From: Hyphomicrobiales bacterium
GTDB taxonomy: Bacteria; Pseudomonadota; Alphaproteobacteria; Rhizobiales; Rhizobiaceae
DNA: 64,000 nucleotides
Reading direction: 5' to 3'
Assembly (NCBI GenBank): GCA_900466475.1
Contig: UBMI01000021.1
Coordinates: forward strand, 62,001 to 126,000
The position numbers were made by a program, and so were the translations under genes. The notes beneath the pieces were generated by a model that saw nothing but the letters and a program-made list of their open reading frames with translations, had not been told where the DNA came from and searched no databases. This document shows positions 32,412 through 40,581 of the stretch, piece by piece; positions within the stretch are counted from its first letter, which is position 1, and the number at the start of each line of letters is the position of its first letter.

Positions 32412-34721
32412 CTACTGTCCCATGATGAGATCGAGCAGGGTCGTGCGTCGCGGCTGCGCCCCTGACGTTGCTTGCGGTCCGCCCACATCACCGGGCGGCA
32501 CCATGTCGTCGTAACCCCCGCCGGCAACATCGGCAGGCGGCACCGGCCCGCCGTTGACGGGCATCGCTGCCTGCGGCTGTCCGGGCGCCGGCGGATAGCG
32601 GTTCACATCGGCATTGCCGCCGAAAACACCGGAAATGATGCTGCCGACTGTCGACGGCTGCTCGGGTGCCGGCTGCGCCTGCGCCATCGGCTGGCCGTTG
32701 CCGGGATCAGCGGCAGGATCAGAGAATGTCTGGCCCATGCCGAAGAGCGGTGCTGGCGAAAGCCCCTTATGCGCGGCGACCATGAACTCCTTCCAGGCCT
32801 TGGCGGGAAGTCCGCCGCCGGTCACCTTCTTCATCGGCGTGCCGTCGTCATTGCCGAACCAGACGCCTGTCGTCAGGTTGCTGGTGAAACCGACGAACAG
32901 CGCATCACGCGAATTCTGCGTCGTGCCGGTCTTGCCGGCAGCCTGCCAGCCGGGAAGCTTGGCGCTCGAGCCTGTGCCACCGTTGATGACGCCCATCATC
33001 ATCATGTTCATTTCCGCGACGATCTGCTCGGAAAGCACGCGCGGCGGATTGTCATAGGTGTTCTCGTAGAGCACCTTGCCGTCGGTCGTGGTCACCCGGC
33101 GGATCACGTGCGGCGTTGCCTTGTAGCCACCATTCATGAAGGCGGCATAGGAAGCCGTCAGCTCCATCAGAGAGACTTCCGAAGTACCGAGCGCGATCGA
33201 TGCGTTGGGCTGCAGATCCGATTGGATGCCGAGACGGTGGGCAAGCTTGATCACCTGATCCGGCCCGTCATACATCACGAGCTGCGCCGCCACCGTGTTC
33301 AGCGACTTGGCAAGTGCTGTCCGGAGCGTTACTTCGCCATTGTATTTCTTCTCGTAATTCTCCGGCGTCCAGTTGCCGATGCGGATCGGCGCATCGTTGA
33401 AGACGGAGTCCGGCGTCAGGCCTTTTTCAAGCGCGGCGGCATAAACAAACGGCTTGAAGGAAGAGCCCGGCTGACGCTTGGCCTTGACGGCGCGGTTGAA
33501 CTGGCTCGTCGCATAATCCCTGCCGCCGACGAGCGCCCGGATCGCGCCCGTACCGTCGATCGAGACGAGGGCGGCCTGCGATGCGTCGAACTTGCCGCCT
33601 TCCTTGTCGAGCACGTCGACCAGCGACTGTTCGGCCTTCTTTTCGAGATTCTTGTCGATCGTCGTATCGACGATGACGTCTTCCTTCACGTCGCCGACCA
33701 GCCCCTGCAGTTCGTCCATCACCATATCGGCGACATATTGTCCGGCGCCCGACCAGTAGCTGCGGGCAGAGGCCGGCGTCTGCGACATCGCCGTCTTGAT
33801 TTCGTCGGCACTGATATAGCCCTGGTCGCGCATCGCCTGCAGCACGACCTGCGCGCGGGCATTGGCCGCCTCCGGATCACGGGCCGGCGAAAGGCGCGAC
33901 GGCGCCTTAACAAGGCCCGCAAGCAGGGCCGCCTCGCCGAGGTTCACATCGCGCGCCGACTTGTTGAAATAGCGCCGCGCTGCCGCTTCCACGCCGTAGG
34001 CATTCGAGCCGAAATAGACGCGGTTCAGATACATCGCAAGGATCTGGTCCTTGGTATATTTCTGCTCCAGCCAGAAGGAGAGCAGCACCTCCTGCACCTT
34101 GCGCTCCAGCGTCCGCTCGGGCGAGAGGAACAGGTTCTTGGCAAGCTGCTGCGTCAGCGTCGAGCCGCCCTGGATCGGCTGGCCGGTCGCATTGTTGACG
34201 AAGGCGCGCGCCAGCCCGAACGGATCGACGCCGAAATGCGAATAGAAGCGCCGGTCTTCGATCGCGATGATCGCCTCCGGAATGTAGGGAGACATGTTCT
34301 CCAGGGAGAGCTCCTCGCCGCCGGTCGCACCGCGGTTGGCGATTGCGCTGCCGTCCACGGCAGTGATCTTGACGTTCGGTGGCCGCTCCGGGATTGCCCA
34401 GGTGCTGGCGCTCGGCATTCGCGAACCGTAGTAGAACACGAGCCCGGCAACGCCGATGCCCACCCAGATACCAAGCACGATACACCAGTAGACGACCCTG
34501 CGCAGGAACGCGAACAGCCCGCCGCCTTCCCGTTCGCGTGGCTCGGAACGACGCTTTGCCGGTGCGCGCCGTGGAGCGGGCGATTTCGATGTACGTTTGG
34601 AGCCATGCCGTCCGTCGATGCGATCGTCGGCATCGAGCGCGAATTCGTCGTCTTCCTCACGACCGCCACGGCCGTTGAAGGACGGTTCGATCCTGTCATC
34701 TGATCTACGTCTGGCTACCAT
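32412..34721 (-). CDS. Class A penicillin-binding protein (PBP1A family)
   Basis: This bifunctional enzyme polymerises and cross-links peptidoglycan. From the start at 34721 the ~769 residues have a basic, acidic-patched cytoplasmic leader of ~75 residues, one membrane segment (VVYWCIVLGIWVGIGVAGLVF), the GT51 domain with EDRRFYSHFGVDP and GGSTLTQQLAKNL, and the transpeptidase domain with SSFK (active Ser), SLN and KTGTTQ. A Pro/Gln-rich tail follows. It is one of several class A paralogues expected in rhizobia and is apparently monocistronic. Confidence 0.92.
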   Translation of the reverse strand: MVARRRSDDRIEPSFNGRGGREEDDEFALDADDRIDGRHGSKRTSKSPAPRRAPAKRRSEPREREGGGLFAFLRRVVYWCIVLGIWVGIGVAGLVFYYGSRMPSASTWAIPERPPNVKITAVDGSAIANRGATGGEELSLENMSPYIPEAIIAIEDRRFYSHFGVDPFGLARAFVNNATGQPIQGGSTLTQQLAKNLFLSPERTLERKVQEVLLSFWLEQKYTKDQILAMYLNRVYFGSNAYGVEAAARRYFNKSARDVNLGEAALLAGLVKAPSRLSPARDPEAANARAQVVLQAMRDQGYISADEIKTAMSQTPASARSYWSGAGQYVADMVMDELQGLVGDVKEDVIVDTTIDKNLEKKAEQSLVDVLDKEGGKFDASQAALVSIDGTGAIRALVGGRDYATSQFNRAVKAKRQPGSSFKPFVYAAALEKGLTPDSVFNDAPIRIGNWTPENYEKKYNGEVTLRTALAKSLNTVAAQLVMYDGPDQVIKLAHRLGIQSDLQPNASIALGTSEVSLMELTASYAAFMNGGYKATPHVIRRVTTTDGKVLYENTYDNPPRVLSEQIVAEMNMMMMGVINGGTGSSAKLPGWQAAGKTGTTQNSRDALFVGFTSNLTTGVWFGNDDGTPMKKVTGGGLPAKAWKEFMVAAHKGLSPAPLFGMGQTFSDPAADPGNGQPMAQAQPAPEQPSTVGSIISGVFGGNADVNRYPPAPGQPQAAMPVNGGPVPPADVAGGGYDDMVPPGDVGGPQATSGAQPRRTTLLDLIMGQ

Positions 34722-35149
34722 CGTGGAGCGGCTGAACCCTTGCTGCAAGACCGCGCCCCCAGGCAACGGTTTTATCCGAGTGAACTGTAAATGCGGCGAA
34801 TTAACGGGCTGTTAAGAACAACATCAATGTGGCCAAGTGCACCCTCTGCCTGCATTTTCTCCGTCAGCCAGCCATGACTTCCTCCCATGGCTGCCGTTCA
34901 TGTGACCGCCCCAAAACCGACATATATCGCCGCGACTTCCGCGCATGGAAGAAGCGCAATGCGCAATATCCAGGCAGAACATGACGATTGATCCCGTCAG
35001 AATGGATGAGGTGCGCGACACAGCGCGACATATCTTCCGGCTGGTGAGGGAACCAATAGGCTTGCCCGCAGTTCTATGATGAGCGGGACAAACCCCTCAC
35101 GTCCCGCCAAGATCGGCCGTCTCCCCTCAACACGTGCCGATCGATATCA
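34722..35149. other. Intergenic stretch without a convincing gene
   Basis: No normal-length gene is supported on either strand. Visible items are an 8-bp hairpin CAGCCATG/CATGGCTG at about 34866-34890 with a CU-rich loop (ACTTCCTCC), and a possible 32-codon plus-strand reading frame starting ATGACGATTGATCCC at about 34980 that looks protein-like but has a weak binding site. A plus-strand terminator ends the stretch. Confidence 0.4.
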
Positions 35150-35185
35150 GGCCCGGCGTATCACCAGATGCGTCGGGTCCTTTTT
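35150..35185 (+). terminator. Plus-strand intrinsic terminator with no assigned gene
   Basis: GGCCCGGCGTATC and GATGCGTCGGGTCC pair with G-T pairs and one bulge around an ACCA loop, then five T on the plus strand. No plus-strand gene lies upstream within 1 kb, which suggests a small RNA transcript. Confidence 0.7.
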
Positions 35186-35188
35186 GTT

Positions 35189-35317
35189 TCAGGGGCGATG
35201 GGGACCGCGATCGCGGTAGCGCGTAGTCGAAACGCCCTGAGCGGCCTCGGCAATTGCAGGTGCCAGCAACAACAGACCGCCTGCCGCGATTTTCAGAAGA
35301 ATATGTTTCACCTTCAC
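35189..35317 (-). CDS. Very small secreted peptide, 42 residues
   Basis: A GTG start at 35317 sits six bases after a perfect GAGGAG. The peptide begins MKVKHILLKIAAGGLLLLAP and continues AIAEAAQGVSTTRYRDRGPHRP. It is a clean signal peptide with an AEA cleavage site, leaving about 18 basic residues. The strong binding site and signal-peptide pattern together make it credible despite its size. The stop lies 4 bases past the T-run of the opposing terminator at 35150. Function unknown. Confidence 0.55.
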   Translation of the reverse strand: MKVKHILLKIAAGGLLLLAPAIAEAAQGVSTTRYRDRGPHRP

Positions 35318-35497
35318 CTTTTACTCCTCGCAATAAACGACGGGCGACCCGCATCGGGAGGCACGTTTACCCGGAAAATCAAAGATAGAGCGTCTGCCGC
35401 ATCGGTCACGCCGCACGGGTTTCGGGTTTCTTTCAAAGACTTATGAGAGAGGCGGAATGAACGCAGCTTGAACGGGAATCAAGGTTTTCCATGGGCC

Positions 35498-35528
35498 TTG
35501 AAATGTGAAAGGCGGCTTCCGATATAAC
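35498..35528 (+). promoter_or_regulatory. Possible plus-strand promoter upstream of an orphan terminator
   Basis: TTGAAA at 35498 and TATAAC at 35523 have a 19-base spacer, slightly longer than ideal. It would start a transcript near 35535 that ends at the terminator at 35703-35726. There is no plausible gene in between. Confidence 0.35.
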
Positions 35529-35534
35529 GTTTCA

Positions 35535-35727
35535 GAAATCGCAGCCCGGAAATGTCGTGCGCATCATCTGTTGCATCATTTCCGCGATCTGGTTGGATCA
35601 GCCGTTTACCGGCTGTAAACTTTTCGAGATCAGTCTGGCTGTGCTTTGTCCGCTTCTCCTTTGACCACGGATGTACTGGCACTGAGATGAGGCGGATAAC
35701 GGAAGGCCGGTTTGCCCGGCCTTTTTG
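35535..35727 (+). ncRNA. Candidate small RNA of about 190 nt
   Basis: The 464-base gap between the small peptide gene and the dipeptidase contains a possible promoter, a region without credible coding capacity and two tandem plus-strand terminators. The first terminator gives this RNA a defined 3' end. I cannot match it to a named rhizobial sRNA family. The rest of the gap (35318-35497) shows nothing else. Confidence 0.4.
35703..35726 (+). terminator. Plus-strand intrinsic terminator (first of two)
   Basis: AAGGCCGG and CCGGCCTT form an 8-bp stem with a 5-base loop, followed by five T. Confidence 0.8.
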
Positions 35728-35743
35728 TTTGCAGATTTCGGAT

Positions 35744-35777
35744 GGCGTGCCGCGAAGATCGCAGGCACGCCTTTTTT
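35744..35777 (+). terminator. Plus-strand intrinsic terminator (second of two)
   Basis: GGCGTGCC and GGCACGCC pair, with an inner GCGA/TCGC extension, followed by six T. It directly abuts the 3' end of the convergent dipeptidase gene and would block plus-strand read-through into it. Confidence 0.8.
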
Positions 35778-35780
35778 GTT

Positions 35781-37169
35781 TCAAGCCTTCAGTGCAGCAA
35801 GGATGCGCACCCAGGAGCGGATACCCTTGTGGTAGGAGGCCAGGTCGTACTTTTCGTTCGGCGAATGGATACGGTCGTCGGAAAGCCCGAAGCCCACGAG
35901 AAGGGATTCCATGCCGAGCATTTTCTGAAAATCGCCGACGATCGGAATAGAGCCGCCCATGCCGATGACAATGGCAGGCTTCGGCCATTCGTCGGAGAGC
36001 GCATTGCGCGCCTTGGTCAGAACAGGCGAGTCATAGGAAAGATGAATGGCCGGGGAGGCGCCATGCGGGTGGAACTCGACAGAGCAGTCGGCGGGAATCT
36101 TCGAGCGAACGTAGTTGCGGAAGCTCTCACGGATCGCTGCCGGATTCTGCGTGCCGACGAGCCGGAAAGAGACTTTTGCCGATGCCTTCGCAGCAATGAC
36201 GGTCTTGAAGCCTTCACCGGTATAGCCACCCCAGATGCCGTTGACTTCGGCCGTCGGTCGCGCCCAGGTGAGTTCCAGGACCGAGCGGCCCTTTTCGCCT
36301 GAGGGAATGGAGAGGCCGACTTCGCCGAGGAAGTTTTCCGCCGACTTGCCGAGCGCCTCCCAGGATGCCTTGATGTTGGCAGGCGTTTCCTCCACACCGT
36401 CGTAGAAACCTTGAAGTGTAATACGCCCGGTTTCGTCATGCAGGCCGGCAAGCGCCTCCACGAGAATATGGATCGGATTGGCCGCGGCACCGCCGAACAG
36501 ACCGGAATGCAGGTCGCGGTCGGCGGCTGTCACCACGATTTCTTCACCGACGAGGCCGCGAAGCGCAGCTGCGATTGCCGGGGTATCGCGATCCCACATG
36601 CTGGTGTCGCAGACGAGGGCGTAATCGGCCTTGAGTTCGGCGGCATTGGCTTCGAGGAACGGCTTCAGCGACGGCGATCCGGACTCTTCTTCGCCCTCGA
36701 AAAGAATGGTGACGCGGCAGGGAAGGGCGCCGTTGATCTCCTTGTAGGCGCGGCAGGCCTCCACGAAGGTCATCAGCTGGCCCTTGTCATCGGAGGTGCC
36801 TCGGCCGGACAGGATCTTGCGGCCGTTGCCGGCATCTTTGACGGCGGGATCGAAAGGGTCGTTTTCCCAGAGCTCGATCGGATCGACCGGTTGCACGTCA
36901 TAGTGACCGTAGAACAGGACGTGGGGCGCATCGGCAGAGGCACCCTCGTGATGGGCGACCACCATCGGGTGGCCGGGCGTGTCGCGAACCGAGGCGTCAA
37001 AGCCAAGCGTCTTGAGATAGGCGACCAGCCATTCGGCTGCCTTGCGGCATTCAGCCTTGTAGGCCGGATCGGTCGAGATCGACTTGATGCGCAAGAGCTC
37101 GAACAGCTTTTCGAGGCTTGAATTGAGATTCTGGTCCGCACGCGCAAGGATAGGATTTAGTTCGGTCAT
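35781..37169 (-). CDS. M20 family dipeptidase
   Basis: The 462-residue metallopeptidase shows the M20 metal-binding motifs VLFYGHYDVQPVDP (first His/Asp), GTSDDKGQLMTFVEA (bridging Asp) and FEGEEESGSPSL (catalytic Glu pair), plus ACRAYKEINGALP between. The dimerisation lid domain is present. It is close to carnosinase-like or succinyl-diaminopimelate-like dipeptidases of unknown exact substrate. I start it at 37169 (MTELNPILARADQN), with AAGGAGTCGGAA upstream. No signal peptide is seen, so it is cytoplasmic. Confidence 0.92.
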   Translation of the reverse strand: MTELNPILARADQNLNSSLEKLFELLRIKSISTDPAYKAECRKAAEWLVAYLKTLGFDASVRDTPGHPMVVAHHEGASADAPHVLFYGHYDVQPVDPIELWENDPFDPAVKDAGNGRKILSGRGTSDDKGQLMTFVEACRAYKEINGALPCRVTILFEGEEESGSPSLKPFLEANAAELKADYALVCDTSMWDRDTPAIAAALRGLVGEEIVVTAADRDLHSGLFGGAAANPIHILVEALAGLHDETGRITLQGFYDGVEETPANIKASWEALGKSAENFLGEVGLSIPSGEKGRSVLELTWARPTAEVNGIWGGYTGEGFKTVIAAKASAKVSFRLVGTQNPAAIRESFRNYVRSKIPADCSVEFHPHGASPAIHLSYDSPVLTKARNALSDEWPKPAIVIGMGGSIPIVGDFQKMLGMESLLVGFGLSDDRIHSPNEKYDLASYHKGIRSWVRILAALKA

Positions 37170-37355
37170 TTCCGACTCCTTCTGAAATTCGGCCGGACGA
37201 TAGACCCAATCGGCTGCCGTTTCGAGCGTCAAATTTTCAAGTTTTTTTGTTGGCGCCAAATGCCGAAAGGCTGAAGTAGGTATCGCTAATGCAATTTACA
37301 GTTATTTAGCATCTTCTAAATAATCTCGCGCCGAGGTGGATTTTCGAGGTGGCGA

Positions 37356-39737
37356 ATGTTCTCAGTTATTGCCTGCATAAGAGACAACCACGACTGGCGA
37401 CTGGTCATTGCCGCCGCAATTGTCTGTCTCGTCGGCAGCCTGACGACAATGCTCCTTCTCTTCCGTGCCCAGGAATGCGACGCCGGACAGCGCAAGCTGT
37501 GGATCGCCACGTCAGCCTTTGCCTGCGGTGTCGGCGTATGGGCTACGCATTTCATCGCCATGCTCGCCTATGACGGCGGCATGCCGATCAGCTACGATCT
37601 AGGTCTCACGTTTCTCTCTGTATTCCTGTCGATTTTCGGCGCCTGGGTAGCCATCCTGATCGCGTCGGAGGGCCGGAGCTATTCTTTCGCTTTCGGCGGC
37701 GTACTGATGGCGCTTGGCATCATGGCCATGCATATGACTGGCATGCAGGCGATCGAGGCCCAGGCCATCGTCGTCTATGATGCCTTTATGTCGGTCGTCG
37801 CTTTCTGCTCCTGCGCGACTCTGGCAACCATTGCCTTCCTCGCCTTCTTCAAGCTGAAAGGCATGAAACGCTTTGCCGCATCCTCCGGCGCCTTCGTGCT
37901 GGCGATCTGCACGCTGCATTTCATCTCGATGAGCAGCATTGCACTGGTGCTGGACGCGACGCGCGAGGTGCCGGCGATGACGCTTCAGCCCCAGGTGCTT
38001 GCCGTAATCGTGATGGCTGTCGCCACCGGCCTCATCCTCATGGCCTTCGGCGCAGTCTTCCTGGAAAGCCATCTGACCGATCTTCGCGGCCTCGCCAATG
38101 TCTCGCAGGAGGGACTCGTTATCCTGCGAGAAGGCAAGATCATCGACACCAATGAACGCTTCCTGGCCCTCTCCGGCTGGAAGCTCTCGGAACTCACGGG
38201 CAATATTCCCTCGTCCATGCTGGCTCTCATTCATGCTGAGCGGGAGAGCGAGCATGAGGAAATGCTGCTGATAGCCAAGGACGAGAGGGAAATCCCCGTC
38301 GAGGTTGTCATGCGGCGGATCGTTTATCGCGGACGCCATTGCGACGTTCTCGTCGTCCGCGATCTGACCGAACGCAAGCGCGCCGAAGAGATGATCGAAC
38401 ATCTCGCCCATCATGATGTTCTGACGGACCTGCCGAACCGTTCGCTTTTCGACACGCGCATTCGCCAGGCTCTGCAGGTCGCCGAATGCAAGCGAACGCA
38501 AGTCGCCGTCTTCTGTATCGATCTCGACCGCTTCAAGGCCGTCAACGATATTTTCGGTCACGCCGAAGGTGATCGCATCCTGCGCAAGGTCGCCACGATC
38601 CTCAAACGCTGCGTCGACAAGGATGACACGATCGCGCGACTTGGCGGCGATGAATTCGCCATCGTCCAGCCGAGCAAGCAGCAACCCGACGCGGCCCATC
38701 GTCTTGCGCGACGTATCATCGACGAATTCGCGGCCGAGATGGATACTGCCCGCGATCCGACGGCCGTCGGCGCGAGCATCGGCATCGCGATCTATCCAGC
38801 GGATGGAGACTCGGCCGAAGAGCTCTGCAATCATGCCGATACAGCTCTTTATCGCATCAAACATGCCGGGCGCGGCGCAGCCTGCTTCTTCGACGCGGAA
38901 ATGGACGAGTCGGTGCGTGCCCGTCGCCAGATCGAACACGAGCTTCGCCACGCCATCACCCGCAATCAGCTCCATGTAAGCTATCAGCCAATCCTCGATG
39001 CGCGCAGCGGTGAGATCAACGGTTATGAAGTCTTGATGCGTTGGAACCGGCCGGGCCACGCCATGAGCGAACCGGATATCTTCATTCCGATCGCCGAGGA
39101 AAGCGGCTCGATCGTCCAGCTCGGCGAATGGATCCTGCGCGAAGCGTGCATGGAGGCCGCCCGCTGGCCGCAGCCGCTATCGATCGCCGTCAATGTATCC
39201 CCGGTTCAGTTTCTGTTGCCCAATCTTTGCCAGGGGGTGGCTGAGATTCTCAAGGAGGCGGACCTCGCGCCGGAACGCCTGGAACTGGAGATCACCGAAG
39301 TGGCGCTCATACGCGATCGCAACCGGGTCATGAACACGCTTCAGCGCCTGCGCGACCTCGGAGTGCGCATCGTCATGGACGATTTTGGCACTGGCTTCTC
39401 CTCGCTTTCCAACCTGCGTTCCTTCCCCTTCGACAAGATCAAGGTCGACCGCAGCTTCACCGGCATACTGGAGCATGATGCCGGCGCTCGCTCGATCGTC
39501 CGCGCCATCATCGGGCTGGGGCATAGTCTCGGCATGCCTGTTGTCACCGAAGGCGTCGAAACGGAGATGCAACGTCAGATCGTCGTGGAAGAAGGCTGTA
39601 CCCAGTTGCAGGGGCTTTTGCTCGGAAAGCCGGATATCGAGCCGAGTATCAAGCTCGCCGCTCGCGAGAACTTCCTTACGGCAAATACCGAAGCAAAGGT
39701 GACGCAAGCAAAGCGCGACCGCGCGGCCGCAGAGTGA
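37356..39737 (+). CDS. MHYT-PAS-GGDEF-EAL cyclic-di-GMP enzyme
   Basis: This 793-residue inner-membrane protein begins with an MHYT sensor of about seven helices; its repeated motifs read WATHFIAML, MAMHMTGMQ and TLHFISMSS, where Met/His are proposed to bind copper. A PAS domain (about 240-345) follows, then GGDEF (LGGDEFAIVQ) and EAL domains. The EAL motif is EVL, and key residues (VNVSPVQF, ELEITEVAL, DDFGTGFSSL, KIKVDRSF, TEGVETE) are present, so both synthesis and breakdown of c-di-GMP are possible. The inhibitory I-site RxxD is DKDD here. It converges with marR two bases apart. Confidence 0.94.
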   Translation: MFSVIACIRDNHDWRLVIAAAIVCLVGSLTTMLLLFRAQECDAGQRKLWIATSAFACGVGVWATHFIAMLAYDGGMPISYDLGLTFLSVFLSIFGAWVAILIASEGRSYSFAFGGVLMALGIMAMHMTGMQAIEAQAIVVYDAFMSVVAFCSCATLATIAFLAFFKLKGMKRFAASSGAFVLAICTLHFISMSSIALVLDATREVPAMTLQPQVLAVIVMAVATGLILMAFGAVFLESHLTDLRGLANVSQEGLVILREGKIIDTNERFLALSGWKLSELTGNIPSSMLALIHAERESEHEEMLLIAKDEREIPVEVVMRRIVYRGRHCDVLVVRDLTERKRAEEMIEHLAHHDVLTDLPNRSLFDTRIRQALQVAECKRTQVAVFCIDLDRFKAVNDIFGHAEGDRILRKVATILKRCVDKDDTIARLGGDEFAIVQPSKQQPDAAHRLARRIIDEFAAEMDTARDPTAVGASIGIAIYPADGDSAEELCNHADTALYRIKHAGRGAACFFDAEMDESVRARRQIEHELRHAITRNQLHVSYQPILDARSGEINGYEVLMRWNRPGHAMSEPDIFIPIAEESGSIVQLGEWILREACMEAARWPQPLSIAVNVSPVQFLLPNLCQGVAEILKEADLAPERLELEITEVALIRDRNRVMNTLQRLRDLGVRIVMDDFGTGFSSLSNLRSFPFDKIKVDRSFTGILEHDAGARSIVRAIIGLGHSLGMPVVTEGVETEMQRQIVVEEGCTQLQGLLLGKPDIEPSIKLAARENFLTANTEAKVTQAKRDRAAAE

Positions 39738-39739
39738 AG

Positions 39740-40171
39740 TCAGAGCGCCTTGGCGTTCTGGATCAGCCGCCGGATATATTCGAGCATCAGCTCTCGTTCG
39801 AAGACCCGAAAACCCTTGAACAGCGCAAGGTCAGCCTCGCGCGCCGTGTCGATGGCTTGCGCCTCCATCGCCCTGGCTTTTTCTGTCAGAAAGATTAGCT
39901 GCGCGCGTTTGTCGGTCGGATGCGGACGCCGCTCGATCAACCCGTCTCGCACCATGCGTGAGAGCGTGTTGGCCATCGTCGCCTGTTCGATATCGACGCG
40001 CTCCAGAAGCTGTTTCTGCGTCAGCCCGTCCTCGGCCCAAAGCTCCAGAAGGATAGGGAACTGTCCGGGAGAAAAACCGAGCCCTGCCGCGCGCTGATGC
40101 AGCGAGCGGGCAAAACCCTTCGCCAGCTGGCTGGCAAGGTAGGCGCCGGAATCCATTCGATTAAATCCCAT
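39740..40171 (-). CDS. MarR family transcriptional regulator
   Basis: The 143-residue protein has the winged helix of the MarR family: LGFSPGQFPILLELWAEDGLTQKQLLERV, recognition helix ATMANTLSRMVRDGLIERR and the wing PTDKRAQLIFLTEKAR. Ligand and targets are unknown. It flanks the EcpR1-like sRNA with polA on the other side, the same arrangement recalled for Sinorhizobium meliloti. Confidence 0.92.
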   Translation of the reverse strand: MGFNRMDSGAYLASQLAKGFARSLHQRAAGLGFSPGQFPILLELWAEDGLTQKQLLERVDIEQATMANTLSRMVRDGLIERRPHPTDKRAQLIFLTEKARAMEAQAIDTAREADLALFKGFRVFERELMLEYIRRLIQNAKAL

Positions 40172-40282
40172 GATTGTAAGTTAGGCTCAAAATCGCTCGG
40201 TAGACAATGTAACAAATCGCATACGATCCATCAAAAAATAGGAACGAAGTTCTCAAATTTTGAGTGCCGCAGCGAATTGCGC

Positions 40283-40326
40283 AAAAAACAAAGCCGCCAA
40301 GGCCTGGAGGAAGGCCATGGCGGCTT
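40283..40326 (-). terminator. Intrinsic terminator of the EcpR1-like sRNA
   Basis: AAGCCGCC and GGCGGCTT pair, with an inner GGCC/GGCC stem closing the loop, followed by TG and six T on the minus strand. Confidence 0.85.
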
Positions 40327-40431
40327 GAAAGTGAGGACAAAGGCCCGGAGAGGGGGATGAGGCCTTTGTCCAAGCCTGACGCGGGCGGGGGACAAGCCGG
40401 CTATCAGACCCGCGGCGCGATCAAACGCCGG
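40283..40431 (-). ncRNA. ecpR1: EcpR1-like regulatory small RNA
   Basis: Between marR and polA the minus strand encodes two stable hairpins: GGACAAAGGCC/GGCCTTTGTCC (perfect 11 bp, loop rich in C and T) at 40335-40371, then AAGCCGCC/GGCGGCTT with an inner GGCC pair and loop TTCCTCC, ending in six T. S. meliloti EcpR1, a cell-cycle sRNA that represses dnaA and gcrA, is recalled to lie between polA and a marR gene and to exist as ~159 and ~101 nt forms. The predicted size here agrees. A CTTGAA -35-like element lies at 40463-40468. The gap shows no protein gene. Confidence 0.6.
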
Positions 40432-40581
40432 TGACTTTGATTTGTGATGGAGAATGTGGTTTTTCAAGGGAAAGAGAAAAAACCACCTATTACAAATTAG
40501 TAACAGTTTGGTGAGGCGGAATCTTTTTGCGCAACCAAGTTTATATGGACCTTGAAGGGCCGCCGCGCTATCCATGCTGCC

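Noticed and set aside
32472..34703. Long open frame antisense to the penicillin-binding protein gene
   Set aside because: It is a mirror of a strongly supported gene and has no domain or start signal.
35127..35354. 75-codon minus-strand frame overlapping the tiny peptide gene
   Set aside because: It is in another frame from the peptide with GAGGAG and a signal sequence, and shows no protein-like pattern.
37599..39059. Long open frame antisense to the GGDEF-EAL gene (486 codons)
   Set aside because: It mirrors the codon positions of the real gene; no domain or binding site supports it.
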